Source of the DNA: DASUNP01 sp963728545
Lineage (GTDB): Bacteria > Acidobacteriota > Blastocatellia > UBA7656
Assembly: GCA_963728545.1 (NCBI GenBank)
Contig: CAVSKO010000002.1
Coordinates: forward strand, 2,666,001 to 2,730,000
Direction of reading: 5' to 3'
DNA length: 64,000 nucleotides
Positions within the stretch are counted from its first letter, which is position 1. Each line of letters opens with the position of its first letter. The notes under the pieces are model-generated. The model saw nothing but the letters and a program-made list of their open reading frames with translations, made no database searches and was not told the DNA's origin. The position numbers were made by a program, and so were the translations under genes. Of this stretch, positions 7,962-15,642 are shown piece after piece.

Positions 7962-9025
7962 CGCTCGTCCTCTTCAACCGGGCGGAGGCCGCGGACAGCG
8001 CCGTGCATCTTCATCATCTGCTCTGCGGGAAGCGACTCGGTGCGCTCAAGTATCTTCCGGGCGCGCTCATCCACGCCGCGCATCGCGCGCTTCTCTTCAT
8101 CCGTAAGCGTCATTATTCGCAGCGTGAGAATCTCGTCTATTTCGGTCCCGTCAAACAGATCGCCCGCGCTTTCCGGCGCAATCTGCGGGTAGTCGTAAAG
8201 TATGATCGGCGACGAGAGCATACAATCGCGCTCCCCATCTTCCCCGACCAGGACCGGCCACGTCCCCACGTTCTTGCACGAAGCAGCCAATTCGCGGAAC
8301 TCTTCCGGAGTATCGAGCAGCGACACGAACTCGCCCTCTCGGACGCTGAGAATCGTGTGAGTCGAAACAAGCGACTTCATCAAAGCTTCATCGCGGCTCT
8401 TTAACTGCGCATCTTCAAACGGCGACAGATTCAGTATGCGCACAGTTACTTTGAACAAGTCGTTGATTACGCGCTCGGCCGTCACTTCGATAGCGCCTTC
8501 GACGGATTCTTGTTTTCTAACGATCACGCCGACCGTCTTGCCTGTGGCATCGCGCAAAGCCTCCGCCTCTCGCTTTGACGGAAAGGCAAACGGCACCCGG
8601 CGAGGTTCGCCCGCAAGAGTGCTCAAGTTAATTTCCGGCGCGCTCACATCGCGCTCGATGGCCTCCTGCCATGTTTGAAAGAGCTGGCCGTCAACCTCAA
8701 GCGATTCGATAACTTTAAGCTCTTCATCCCGGCAATCTGAAATTTGAAATTCGGAACCCGAAATCGGCACCGCCACTTCGCGCGCCGAGAGGCGCAGGAA
8801 ACGCGCTTTCACATCGATCACGGTGCGCGCGCCTCCTAGCACAAGACACTCTGTCTGCATGCTCCACGCATCCGTGCCGCGCCCGGCCTCGCTGTAGCTT
8901 TCAGGGTAGAGCGCGCCAAAGTTGAACCGCTGCCTATTCTTCACCGCCGATGGCCGGTAAGGATAGAGGATATATCCCTCGTATAGCACCGCGTTGACTA
9001 TTCTTTCCACAAGCCTGAGGTTCAT
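7958..9025 (-). CDS. Conserved hydrogenase-cluster protein, 355 aa
   Basis: A soluble protein of 355 residues found, to my knowledge, mainly in group 1h hydrogenase loci. It begins MNLRLVERIVNAVLYEGYILYPYRPSAVKN and carries RFNFGALYPESYSEAG near residue 32. A middle region IRILNLSPFEDAQLKSRDEALMKS and the block FVSLLDTPEEFRELAASCKNVGTWPVLVGE precede an acidic stretch DLFDGTEIDEILTLRIMTLTDEEKRAM; cofactor-binding motifs are not obvious. It overlaps its neighbours on both sides (one base with the DUF6084 gene, four with the 108-residue gene). A role in assembly or in connecting the hydrogenase to the respiratory chain is an inference from location alone. Confidence 0.8.
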   Translation of the reverse strand: MNLRLVERIVNAVLYEGYILYPYRPSAVKNRQRFNFGALYPESYSEAGRGTDAWSMQTECLVLGGARTVIDVKARFLRLSAREVAVPISGSEFQISDCRDEELKVIESLEVDGQLFQTWQEAIERDVSAPEINLSTLAGEPRRVPFAFPSKREAEALRDATGKTVGVIVRKQESVEGAIEVTAERVINDLFKVTVRILNLSPFEDAQLKSRDEALMKSLVSTHTILSVREGEFVSLLDTPEEFRELAASCKNVGTWPVLVGEDGERDCMLSSPIILYDYPQIAPESAGDLFDGTEIDEILTLRIMTLTDEEKRAMRGVDERARKILERTESLPAEQMMKMHGAVRGLRPVEEDER

Positions 9026-9687
9026 CAGTGAACTTTCTCCTCCGTGTCAGTCCCTCCCTCATCAGGCAGTATGCTTTCAATCGCTTGCTCGAAGGTCGGA
9101 ATGCCCCGGCGAACCTTGTATCGGTACAATCGGTCAAAAACGTCTTTGCGCAAGTTGAGCCAGGCGACGTTGGGATAGTAATGCTCCATCATCTCCTTCC
9201 AGACCGCGACGGGCAGCCGGTAGCGGGCCTCCTTGTCCCACGGGATTTGAGTGACTTGCAGCGCGCCTTCCTCGTTCGCATAAAAGACTGTGCCGCTGAA
9301 CAGCAGATTTAGCGGCACCTCGCCGTTCGTCAGCCCGGCGAAATATTTCGTCGCGGCAATGTTGAAGTCGAACGTGCAAGGCACCGGCAGGTCGACGACC
9401 GTGCTGCCGTTGAATGACGGAACGACGATGTTCACGTGAGTCCACAGCGTAGGGCGCACGGTCTGGCCCCAGCGCTCCGGCTCACCGTACAGGTCTTGCA
9501 AACGCTCCTTGTCCTCCGGCATATACTGGCGGCGCGCGGGATCGATCATGATCTGGCACCGCAGAACTATATTATGAATCGGTTCTTCCGCCTCCCGGTT
9601 GCCGATTCGCAGCTTGAAAGCCAGGAGCGGAGAGGCTGCGAACGGGACCGCTTCGGCCCCTTCCACCTCGAAGCTCAGATCAGGCAT
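9025..9687 (-). CDS. DUF6084-type hydrogenase-cluster protein
   Basis: A 220-residue protein starting MPDLSFEVEGAEAVPFAASPLLAFKLR. It has an immunoglobulin-like or beta-sandwich feel: IHNIVLRCQIMIDPARRQYM near residue 39, then RWGQTVRPTLWTHVNIVVPSFNG and VDLPVPCTFDFNIAATKYF. The C-terminal part LPVAVWKEMMEHYYPNVAWLNLRKDVFDRLYRYK is highly characteristic of the family I know as DUF6084, which accompanies actinobacterial group 1h hydrogenases. No membrane segment. It overlaps the DUF5947 gene by 8 bases and the next gene by one. Function unknown. Confidence 0.82.
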   Translation of the reverse strand: MPDLSFEVEGAEAVPFAASPLLAFKLRIGNREAEEPIHNIVLRCQIMIDPARRQYMPEDKERLQDLYGEPERWGQTVRPTLWTHVNIVVPSFNGSTVVDLPVPCTFDFNIAATKYFAGLTNGEVPLNLLFSGTVFYANEEGALQVTQIPWDKEARYRLPVAVWKEMMEHYYPNVAWLNLRKDVFDRLYRYKVRRGIPTFEQAIESILPDEGGTDTEEKVH

Positions 9688-10336
9688 TAGCTCCCTCTTT
9701 GACGGAGGTGGACCGCTCTCTCAGCCCGGCAAAAAACAGGGCGATCTCTTCCCAGACTCGCGCCCCCCCGGAAAGGCCGCGCCAGTGAGCGCGGATCAAC
9801 CCCACGAGCTTGTAACACTCATCAACCGGCGCGATAAAATATTCCGCGTCAGCCTGTCCCCGCGCGCTCCCTATGCGATTTACGAGAAGCGCTTCCGTAT
9901 CCGGCTCCATATCTTTTAGCGCCGGGTTCGCTTGAACGATCTCGTTCCACGAATCGAGGCCGAGCATCGATTCGGTCGGGCCTGCGGGACTGGGATAAAG
10001 CGCGACCACGTGACCGGAAGGGGTGCTGTTGAAAAAGAAAGCCATGTTGATAGGAATCATCAAGCTTTCCCACTGAGCATCGCTCAATTGAAAATCGGGT
10101 AGAAACCTGATCCGCCTGGATACGCGCCGGTATTTCATATCGGCCTTGCCGCTGAAGAGGATGGCGCAGGCATCACAGGCGCAGAGTATTTTACGGCTCG
10201 CAGGCTCGATCAGGTGCTCGTGTTTGGCCGCAAGCTCCTTGCTGCACATCTCGCACATTTCGACCGGCGCGCGCTCACGCACAAACTGGCGGAGAGTAGC
10301 GAACGGGCGATTTTGTCCTGATCCTGTCGAGTCCAT
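9680..10336 (-). CDS. DUF5947-type cysteine-motif protein of hydrogenase cluster
   Basis: A 218-residue protein with two N-terminal CxxC pairs: MCEMCSKEL near residue 28 and CACDACAILF near 52. These look like a zinc ribbon or an iron-sulfur or rubredoxin-like site. The rest contains RRIRFLPDFQLSDAQWESLMIPINMAFFFNS, and AEYFIAPVDECYKLVGLIR with HWRGLSGGARVWEEIALFFAGL near the C terminus. It matches the family I know as DUF5947, typical of group 1h hydrogenase operons in actinobacteria. Group 1h loci often lack a cytochrome b subunit, and none is visible here, so a redox-carrier role is conceivable but unproven. Confidence 0.82.
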   Translation of the reverse strand: MDSTGSGQNRPFATLRQFVRERAPVEMCEMCSKELAAKHEHLIEPASRKILCACDACAILFSGKADMKYRRVSRRIRFLPDFQLSDAQWESLMIPINMAFFFNSTPSGHVVALYPSPAGPTESMLGLDSWNEIVQANPALKDMEPDTEALLVNRIGSARGQADAEYFIAPVDECYKLVGLIRAHWRGLSGGARVWEEIALFFAGLRERSTSVKEGANA

Positions 10337-10348
10337 CTTTTAATTTTT

Positions 10349-10410
10349 ATCCACGAAGTACACGAAGAAACACGAAAAAAACCCGGTGTCGCTTCGTGTA
10401 CTTCGTGGAT
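10349..10410. repeat. Palindrome with 19-bp perfect arms (cgaagtacacgaag type)
   Basis: The arms at 10349-10367 and 10392-10410 are perfect reverse complements (ATCCACGAAGTACACGAAG and its inverse), separated by 24 bases. The element sits between the DUF5947 gene and the 74-residue gene, inside the operon. RNA from it would fold into a strong hairpin. It belongs to a class of word-like palindromes that recurs in this window at 11332 and 53159 in related but different sequence. Confidence 0.85.
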
Positions 10411-10416
10411 CGTCGT

Positions 10417-10641
10417 TTAAGCCGGAGGCAGATTCGGGCTGTTCGGGTCTATCGGATTCTCCGCGTCGGGATTGATCCTTGTAGAGTCTCTCGCCGTTGA
10501 TCCACCGGAGGGACGGTCTGCGCCCGTCTGTTCTTTATCGTGGCGGCCCGGTTCTTTCCCGTCCCTATCAGCTATGTCCTCGCCCTTTCCTACTCCCGAA
10601 TCATGCGACGGCGAGTCCTGTGAAGTGTCGTGCTTTGACAT
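10417..10641 (-). CDS. Small disordered acidic/polar protein, 74 aa
   Basis: A 74-residue protein preceded by a good GGGGGAG ribosome site. It is almost entirely polar and charged, rich in Asp, Gly, Ser and Pro (GKGEDIADRDGKEPGRHDKEQTG, then SPNLPPA at the end), with no hydrophobic core, so it is predicted to be disordered. No similarity to a known family was recognised. It lies between the NifU-like gene and the DUF5947 gene on the hydrogenase transcript. It may be a real small protein or only a spacer reading; the ribosome site favours the former. Confidence 0.5.
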   Translation of the reverse strand: MSKHDTSQDSPSHDSGVGKGEDIADRDGKEPGRHDKEQTGADRPSGGSTARDSTRINPDAENPIDPNSPNLPPA

Positions 10642-10728
10642 TACAATCTCCCCCTATAGTTGTAGTCCGAAAGGTATACGGCTCCTTGCCGCGACCACTC
10701 TCACAAGGAGGCGAAAACTTTCAACCGA

Positions 10729-11271
10729 TCACCTTTTGCTCGACAGCCCGGCCAACTGCACAAGGCCGGTCGAGAAAGCTGGTTCTACCGCTCCTTCGAT
10801 CTCAAGACCGGTTATATCGGGCGCTGCGTCATAAACCGCTTCTTCGATGGCTTGCTTTAGCGCCTGCGCCGTCGAGCCGCAACCGTTCGAGCTTTTCTCA
10901 AGCCGCAGCCGGACCAGGCCATCCGTGATGCCGAGCAATTCGACGCTGCCTCCGTGCGATCTGAGAGATGGGCGCAGACGCTCCAGGGCTTCAATCACCC
11001 GCGTCTCAAGGTCGAGCGGGTGAAGCCCGTACAACAAGAGCAGGCTCCCGACCAGATCGTCACGCCCGAATTTGGCTATGACCTCGCGGCCAGTATCTCC
11101 GGCGTCGAAGATTATCTCCATCATCCGATCAACCGCCGCGCCGTGCAGGTCCATGACCGATTGAAAAAGGGCCAGGGCGCTGGCTCGCGCTTCAGCGTCA
11201 GCCAGTGTTTCGATCCTGCGGACCAGCGACTCAATCTTTTGGATGCGCTGTTGAAACTCTTTCTCTTCCAT
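10729..11271 (-). CDS. NifU C-terminal-domain-like protein with altered cysteine motif
   Basis: About 180 residues from MEEKEFQQRIQKIESL (11271). An ATG six bases further upstream is equally possible, and neither start has a clear ribosome site. The N-terminal ~90 residues are helical. Residues ~95-165 match the NifU-like scaffold domain: RPSLRSHGGSVELLGITDG followed by LVRLRLEKSSNGCGSTAQAL. In NifU domains the last block normally reads CxxC; here the first cysteine is serine and only one remains. It could still bridge a cluster as a dimer. It lies directly downstream of hhyL, where NifU-like genes often occur in group 1h loci, suggesting iron-sulfur delivery to the small subunit. Confidence 0.8.
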   Translation of the reverse strand: MEEKEFQQRIQKIESLVRRIETLADAEARASALALFQSVMDLHGAAVDRMMEIIFDAGDTGREVIAKFGRDDLVGSLLLLYGLHPLDLETRVIEALERLRPSLRSHGGSVELLGITDGLVRLRLEKSSNGCGSTAQALKQAIEEAVYDAAPDITGLEIEGAVEPAFSTGLVQLAGLSSKR

Positions 11272-11331
11272 AAACATTAATAAGGGTCTAGGGGCTGATT
11301 TCAATTGAATATACGGGAATGGAGAGACATC

Positions 11332-11449
11332 TCACCGCCGCAGACACAGAGAACACAGGATGGCCGATGATGTGCTTCGCACGCGGCGGGGGCGCGGAGA
11401 GAAGCGTATTCTCTGCGCAGCCTCTGTGTTCTCTGTGTCTCTGCGGTGA
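11332..11449. repeat. Inverted repeat between hhyL and the NifU-like gene
   Basis: The arms at 11332-11358 and 11422-11449 are nearly perfect reverse complements built from the phrases caccgc, agacacagag and aacacag. They flank about 63 bases that contain a further GC-rich stretch. Placed between hhyL (stop at 11508) and the next gene, it may act as an mRNA processing or attenuation hairpin that favours structural-gene expression, or simply be a dispersed palindromic repeat. Confidence 0.75.
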
Positions 11450-11507
11450 ATCTTCTGGCATTCCCTTACACTCTTATGTAATTTGATCTAGCCCTTAGTC
11501 CCTCTTT

Positions 11508-13307
11508 TCATTTCCCGAACACGCCGAACATCGGCGAATGGTGAGTCTCCAACACCTTGCCGCCCCCCAGGTACATATGAACGCCGCACGGAAGACAAGG
11601 GTCGAAACTCCGCACAGCGCGCATTATATCAATGCCCTTGAATTTGTCCGGCCCGTTCTCTTCAAAGATAGGCGTGTTCATCACGGCATCTTCATACGGC
11701 CCGGCTGTGCCGTATACATCGCGCGGGTTGGCATTCCACGGCGTAGGCGGGTACGGATGATAGTTGGCGATCTTGCCGTCGCGTATCACGACGTGGTGCG
11801 ACAACACGCCCCGCACCGCTTCGTGGAAGCCGCAGCCAATCGCCTCATCCGGCACCTTGAACTCTGCCCAGGTCTTTGTCCTTCCGGCGTGAAGTTCATT
11901 CATCGCCTTCTCGACAAAGTGCAGGGCCGCCGCCGCTGCGTATGCCTGGAAATAAGTCCGAGCGCGGTCCCGCTCAATCGCATTGCTCCATTGCGGAATC
12001 TTCCACTCGAACTCGGTTTCCGGAAGCGTCGCCGACTTAGGCAGGTAAATCTTTACGCTGCTGCCGGTCGCCTTGATGTAGCCGATGTCTACCTTGCCGG
12101 CCAGCGCAGTCGCCCAGAGCCGCGCAATAGGACCGCCACCCGTATCGAGCGCCAGATGATCGCCCGTCCGTTCATCGTACCAGCGCGGCGACATGACCCA
12201 GGTGTACTTGTCATCGAAGTTGCGCTTCTGCGGCCTGGGTATGGTGGTCTGGTTCCAGGGATGACGTTTATCTACGGGGTTGCCAAGCGGGTCTTCACGA
12301 ACGAACGTTTCGGCGTTCTCCCAATCGTCATAGTAGGAGCTTCCTAGAAGTATGCGTATGCCGAGGTTGATCTTTACAAGATCGGTAGTCACCAGCTCGC
12401 CGTCGACGACCACGCCCGGAGTGACAAACATCTGGTTGCCCCATTCATCCATGTTCTTGTAGGTGTAGTCGCAATAATCCGGGTTGTTGAACGACCCCCA
12501 GCAACCAAGCAATACCCGTCGCCGGCCTACCTCTTCGTATCCCGGCAGCGCGTCGTAGATGAAGTTGAATAGGTCATCGTGAAGCGGGACTACCTTCTTC
12601 ATGAACTCGACGTACCTCATCAGCCGCACCATGTAGTCGGTGAATAGCTGTATGGTCGGCACCGTGCCCACGCCTCCAGGATAAAGAGTCGAGGGGTGAA
12701 CGTGGCGGCCTTCCATCAGGCAGAACATCTCGCGCGTGTACCGGCTCACCTGCAAAGTCTCGCGGTAGAATTCGCCCGTGAACGGGTTGAGCGCCGTCAT
12801 GATGTCTGAGATTTTCTTGTAGCCGTGCTTGTCGGCATTCGGCGCGGAGGTGCTCTGCGCTTTGTCCCAGACGCCCGGGTTAGTCTCTTTAATCATCTGC
12901 TCGCAGAAGTCCACGCCGACCAGGTTATCTTGAAAGATGTTGTGATCGAACATGTACTCTGCGGCCTCGCCCAGGTTGACGATCCATTCGGCGAGCGCGG
13001 GCGGGCGGACGCCGAACGCCATGTTCTGCGCATAGGTCGCGCAGGTCGCGTGATTGTCGCCGCAGATGCCGCAAATGCGGCTCGTAATGAAGTGGGCATC
13101 CCTCGGGTCTTTGCCCTTCATGAAGATGCTGTAGCCGCGAAAGATCGAGCTTGTAGAGTGACACTCGGCAACCCGTTTGTTCTCAAAATCGATCTTGGTG
13201 TAGATGCCGAGGCTGCCGACGATGCGGGTAATTGGGTCCCAATTCATCTCAACCAGGTTCTGCGCCGCGGTCGGACCCTTCGATTTCGGTTTGGTTGTTG
13301 CGCTCAT
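11508..13307 (-). CDS. hhyL: Group 1h [NiFe]-hydrogenase large subunit HhyL
   Basis: The 599-residue catalytic subunit that oxidises H2, probably at atmospheric concentration. The L1 motif is SRICGICGDNH (Cys79, Cys82, His86) and the L2 motif FDPCLPCGVHMYLGGG (Cys571, Cys574, His577); these four cysteines hold nickel and iron. The L1 and L2 wording, the SSIFRGYSIFMKGKDPRD stretch and the length fit the high-affinity group 1h (HofG/HhyL) type rather than groups 1a-1d. A 22-residue tail follows His577 and would be removed by the protease at 7144. A GGAG site precedes the ATG, 18 bases after the restored hhyS stop. Confidence 0.96.
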   Translation of the reverse strand: MSATTKPKSKGPTAAQNLVEMNWDPITRIVGSLGIYTKIDFENKRVAECHSTSSIFRGYSIFMKGKDPRDAHFITSRICGICGDNHATCATYAQNMAFGVRPPALAEWIVNLGEAAEYMFDHNIFQDNLVGVDFCEQMIKETNPGVWDKAQSTSAPNADKHGYKKISDIMTALNPFTGEFYRETLQVSRYTREMFCLMEGRHVHPSTLYPGGVGTVPTIQLFTDYMVRLMRYVEFMKKVVPLHDDLFNFIYDALPGYEEVGRRRVLLGCWGSFNNPDYCDYTYKNMDEWGNQMFVTPGVVVDGELVTTDLVKINLGIRILLGSSYYDDWENAETFVREDPLGNPVDKRHPWNQTTIPRPQKRNFDDKYTWVMSPRWYDERTGDHLALDTGGGPIARLWATALAGKVDIGYIKATGSSVKIYLPKSATLPETEFEWKIPQWSNAIERDRARTYFQAYAAAAALHFVEKAMNELHAGRTKTWAEFKVPDEAIGCGFHEAVRGVLSHHVVIRDGKIANYHPYPPTPWNANPRDVYGTAGPYEDAVMNTPIFEENGPDKFKGIDIMRAVRSFDPCLPCGVHMYLGGGKVLETHHSPMFGVFGK

Positions 13308-13325
13308 AAATTGTCGCTCCTTTCC

Positions 13326-14391
13326 TTAATAGGTCCTTGGCCTATAACCTGTGGTCAGCTCAGCACGAGGATGTCGCCACTTCGGCTCTTTGTTGAGTGT
13401 ATGTTGGGTGATGCTGCGAAGCGCCGAGATCGCCCTGCCGTAAAGACCGACCGCGCCTGATGAGAACCCTCGCGCCCGGAGGCTCGTCCATAAACGGCAT
13501 GAACTTGTCAGGGAATCCGGGCATCGTGCAGCCTATGCATATTCCGCCGACGTTCGGGCAGCCGCCGATTCCAGCCATCCACCCGCGCTTGGGAACGTTG
13601 CAATTGACCACAGGGCCCCAGCACCCGAGCTTCACTATGCATTTGGGCGAGCCGTATTCTGTGGCGAAATCGCCCTGCTCGTAATAGCCCGCGCGGTCGC
13701 AGCCTTCGTGCACGGTCTTGCCAAACAACCATGTGGGACGCAGTTGTTCATCCAGAGGAATCATCGGAGCCAGCCCCGCCGCTTGATAGAGCAGGTAAAG
13801 CACCGTCTCCATAAAATTATCGGGCTGAACGGGACAACCCGGAACGTTTATGATCGGAAGGCCAGCTTTTGATTTCCAATCCCATCCCAGATAATCCGCA
13901 AGCCCCATAGCCCCGGTCGGGTTTCCCGCCATAGCATGTATGCCGCCATACGTGGCGCATGTCCCGCAAGCCATCACGGCCAATGCTTTGGGAGCAAGGC
14001 GGTCTATCCACTCGTTGGTCGTGATGGGCTGCCCCGTCTCCGGGTCGTGCCCAAAGGCGGCCCAGTAGCCCTCGGCCTTGATCTTCTCGTTAGGGATGGA
14101 GCCTTCCATAACCAGGACAAAAGGATCAAGCTCTCCAGCCGCTGCTTTGTGAAAAAACTGCAAGAACTCGCCGCCGTTTTCGTATGCGAGCACGGGGTTG
14201 TGCAGATGCACAGTCGGCAGTCCCGGTATTGCTCCCATTACGACATCTTCGATGCTGGGCTGGGTGGCGGCAGTGATCGAGACCGAATCGCCGTCACAAC
14301 TAAGCCCTCCCGTCAGCCAGACGATGTGAACTTCTTTCACCGCCGGCGCGCGTTGAGTTACTCTCCCGTGTGGAGCCGTTTCTGGTGCCAC
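13326..14391 (-). CDS. hhyS: Group 1h [NiFe]-hydrogenase small subunit HhyS1 (one-base frameshift near 3' end)
   Basis: The electron-relay subunit partnering HhyL. It starts at GTG 14391, seven bases after GGAGGG. Cluster ligands: GGLSCDGDS (proximal, with Asp where most groups have Cys, as known for group 1h), CGTCATYGG, PGCPVQPDN, HEGCDR, KCIVKLGCW, VNC, GGCPNVGGICIGC. As read, the frame ends at 13360 after an unrelated tail. Removing one C from CCC 13467-13469 (G on the coding strand) restores a normal end (SSGAVGLYGRAISALRSITQ, then NKEPKWR) that stops at 13326, 354 residues, matching the second copy. The insert is real decay or a sequencing error. No Tat signal is present; cytoplasmic. 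Confidence 0.92.
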
Positions 14392-14943
14392 TGTAGTCCC
14401 TCCTTTCTACTATTGAACATGCCGCTGGTTGATGTTGGTGGGCCTACTGTTGCTTTCGCAAAGGGCGCTAGCATCAGCCATCGCTTTTGCAATTTGCAGG
14501 GCCGGTCTCGCTCAGGGTAGCTGTTACTCTGACACTACCGGGCCGTTTCAATGAGCTATTGAATGAAACAATTTCCAGTGAAAAGGATAGCTTTTTGTGA
14601 TTTGGTCAAGCGTGACTTTATGTTTGGAGCGATTGCGTCGGCCGGTTGATTGAACACTGGTCAGAAAAATCTATACACTTTCACTGATACAAGCGTTCAC
14701 TGCAAGTGCATCTATCATAACGCCACGCGATCCGACGGGTCAACGTCAACGCCCCGATGAGTCGAAGCTAAAAACAATTCTTATAAACAGGCTTCTGATC
14801 ACACTCTCCTTTCGAGAGTTCAAAATGATTGCCTCTGAGGTTGAGCATACGACGACAGCCTGATTATCACGCGCCGGCTGTGAGCATGTCTATTCGTAGA
14901 CCTACGTATTTAACGCGCGGGAATTCCTTATTTTTCGGATAAT

Positions 14944-14957
14944 GTTTGATATCAAAC
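14944..14957. promoter_or_regulatory. Perfect 14-bp palindrome GTTTGATATCAAAC, possible operator
   Basis: GTTTGATATCAAAC is exactly self-complementary, of a size and symmetry typical of a dimeric regulator site. It lies about 35 bases downstream of the response-regulator gene and 550 bases upstream of hhyS1. No function is shown by sequence alone. Confidence 0.4.
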
Positions 14958-14962
14958 CAAAC

Positions 14963-14982
14963 TTCAGCGAATGTTCGCTGAA
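14963..14982 (-). terminator. Stem-loop just after the response-regulator gene
   Basis: Nine-base perfect arms TTCAGCGAA and TTCGCTGAA separated by two bases, ten bases after the regulator stop codon at 14992. On the minus strand a T-rich stretch (GTTTGGTTTGAT) follows, so it may be a weak terminator for the hhyS2-kinase-regulator operon. The two-base loop also allows it to be a protein-binding palindrome instead. Confidence 0.45.
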
Positions 14983-14991
14983 ATCCGTCAT

Positions 14992-15642
14992 TCAATTCTC
15001 CATAGGGATGATGCCGCGACGGAGTGCATAGCGTATGAGGTCGGCCTGGGTGTGCAGTCCCAGCTTATGCATAAGGTTTGATCGGTGCGCTTCGGCCGTG
15101 CGCGAGCTGATGCCGAGGCGGGCGGCAATCTCCGTGCTGGTGTGTCCTTCGGCTGCCAGTTGCAGCACCTCGCGCTCGCGCGTGGTCAGACTTTCGTGTT
15201 TATCGAGCGTAGCGGCTTTGGCCTTCTCCTGGTATGCCTCGATTGCGCGGTCGGAAAGCGGGGGGCTGAGATAGCGCCGCCCTGCCACGACCTCGCGCAC
15301 GGCGTGGACAAGATCGGCTGAGCTGGAGTCTTTCAGCACGTATGCGGACGCGCCGTTGCCTAACGCTTCAAGGACGTACGCCTCGTTCGAGTACATCGAA
15401 AGTACGACGATGCGCGGGTGCGCAGGGTGCCTGTTGAGTTGTCGCGCCACTTCGAGGCCGTTTAGACCGGGCATCATAAGGTCGAGAACTAAAACGTTCG
15501 GATTCAATTGATCGACCAGCCGCAGCGCCTCCAGCCCATCGACGGCCTCGCCTACGACGCTGAGATCCGTCTCGGCTTCAAGCAGCGCGCGAAGGCCCTG
15601 TCTTACAATATTGTGATCGTCGGCAAGCACAATTGTAATCAT
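14992..15642 (-). CDS. NarL/FixJ-type response regulator
   Basis: A 216-residue two-component regulator. The receiver domain (residues 1-120) has the acidic pair ADDH, the phospho-acceptor in VLVLDLMMPG (about Asp54), VVLSMYSNE and the lysine in YVLKDSSSADL. The C-terminal LuxR-type helix-turn-helix spans LTTREREVLQLAAEGHTSTE, then IAARLGISSRTAEAHRSNLM. Its ATG overlaps the kinase stop by four bases (ATGA), so they are made together. It follows hhyS2 and the kinase and precedes the hydrogenase operon, making hhyS1 a natural but unproven target. Confidence 0.93.
   Translation of the reverse strand: MITIVLADDHNIVRQGLRALLEAETDLSVVGEAVDGLEALRLVDQLNPNVLVLDLMMPGLNGLEVARQLNRHPAHPRIVVLSMYSNEAYVLEALGNGASAYVLKDSSSADLVHAVREVVAGRRYLSPPLSDRAIEAYQEKAKAATLDKHESLTTREREVLQLAAEGHTSTEIAARLGISSRTAEAHRSNLMHKLGLHTQADLIRYALRRGIIPMEN

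Larger units (their letters stand above)
14392..14991. other. Intergenic region upstream of hhyS1 (no gene seen)
   Basis: These 600 bases separate the response-regulator gene from hhyS1, and both operons are read leftward. It must hold the hydrogenase promoter. I see no convincing reading frame and no clear sigma-54 box. Two palindromes lie at the far right end (separate entries). It is more AT-rich than its surroundings, as expected for a promoter region. Confidence 0.6.

Noticed and set aside
11538..12347. Long plus-strand reading of 269 residues
   Set aside because: Antisense to hhyL, which has complete L1 and L2 motifs.
14392..14991. Sigma-54 promoter for the hydrogenase
   Set aside because: No GG-N10-GC pair with the usual flanks was found, and the linked regulator is NarL-type, not an NtrC-type activator.
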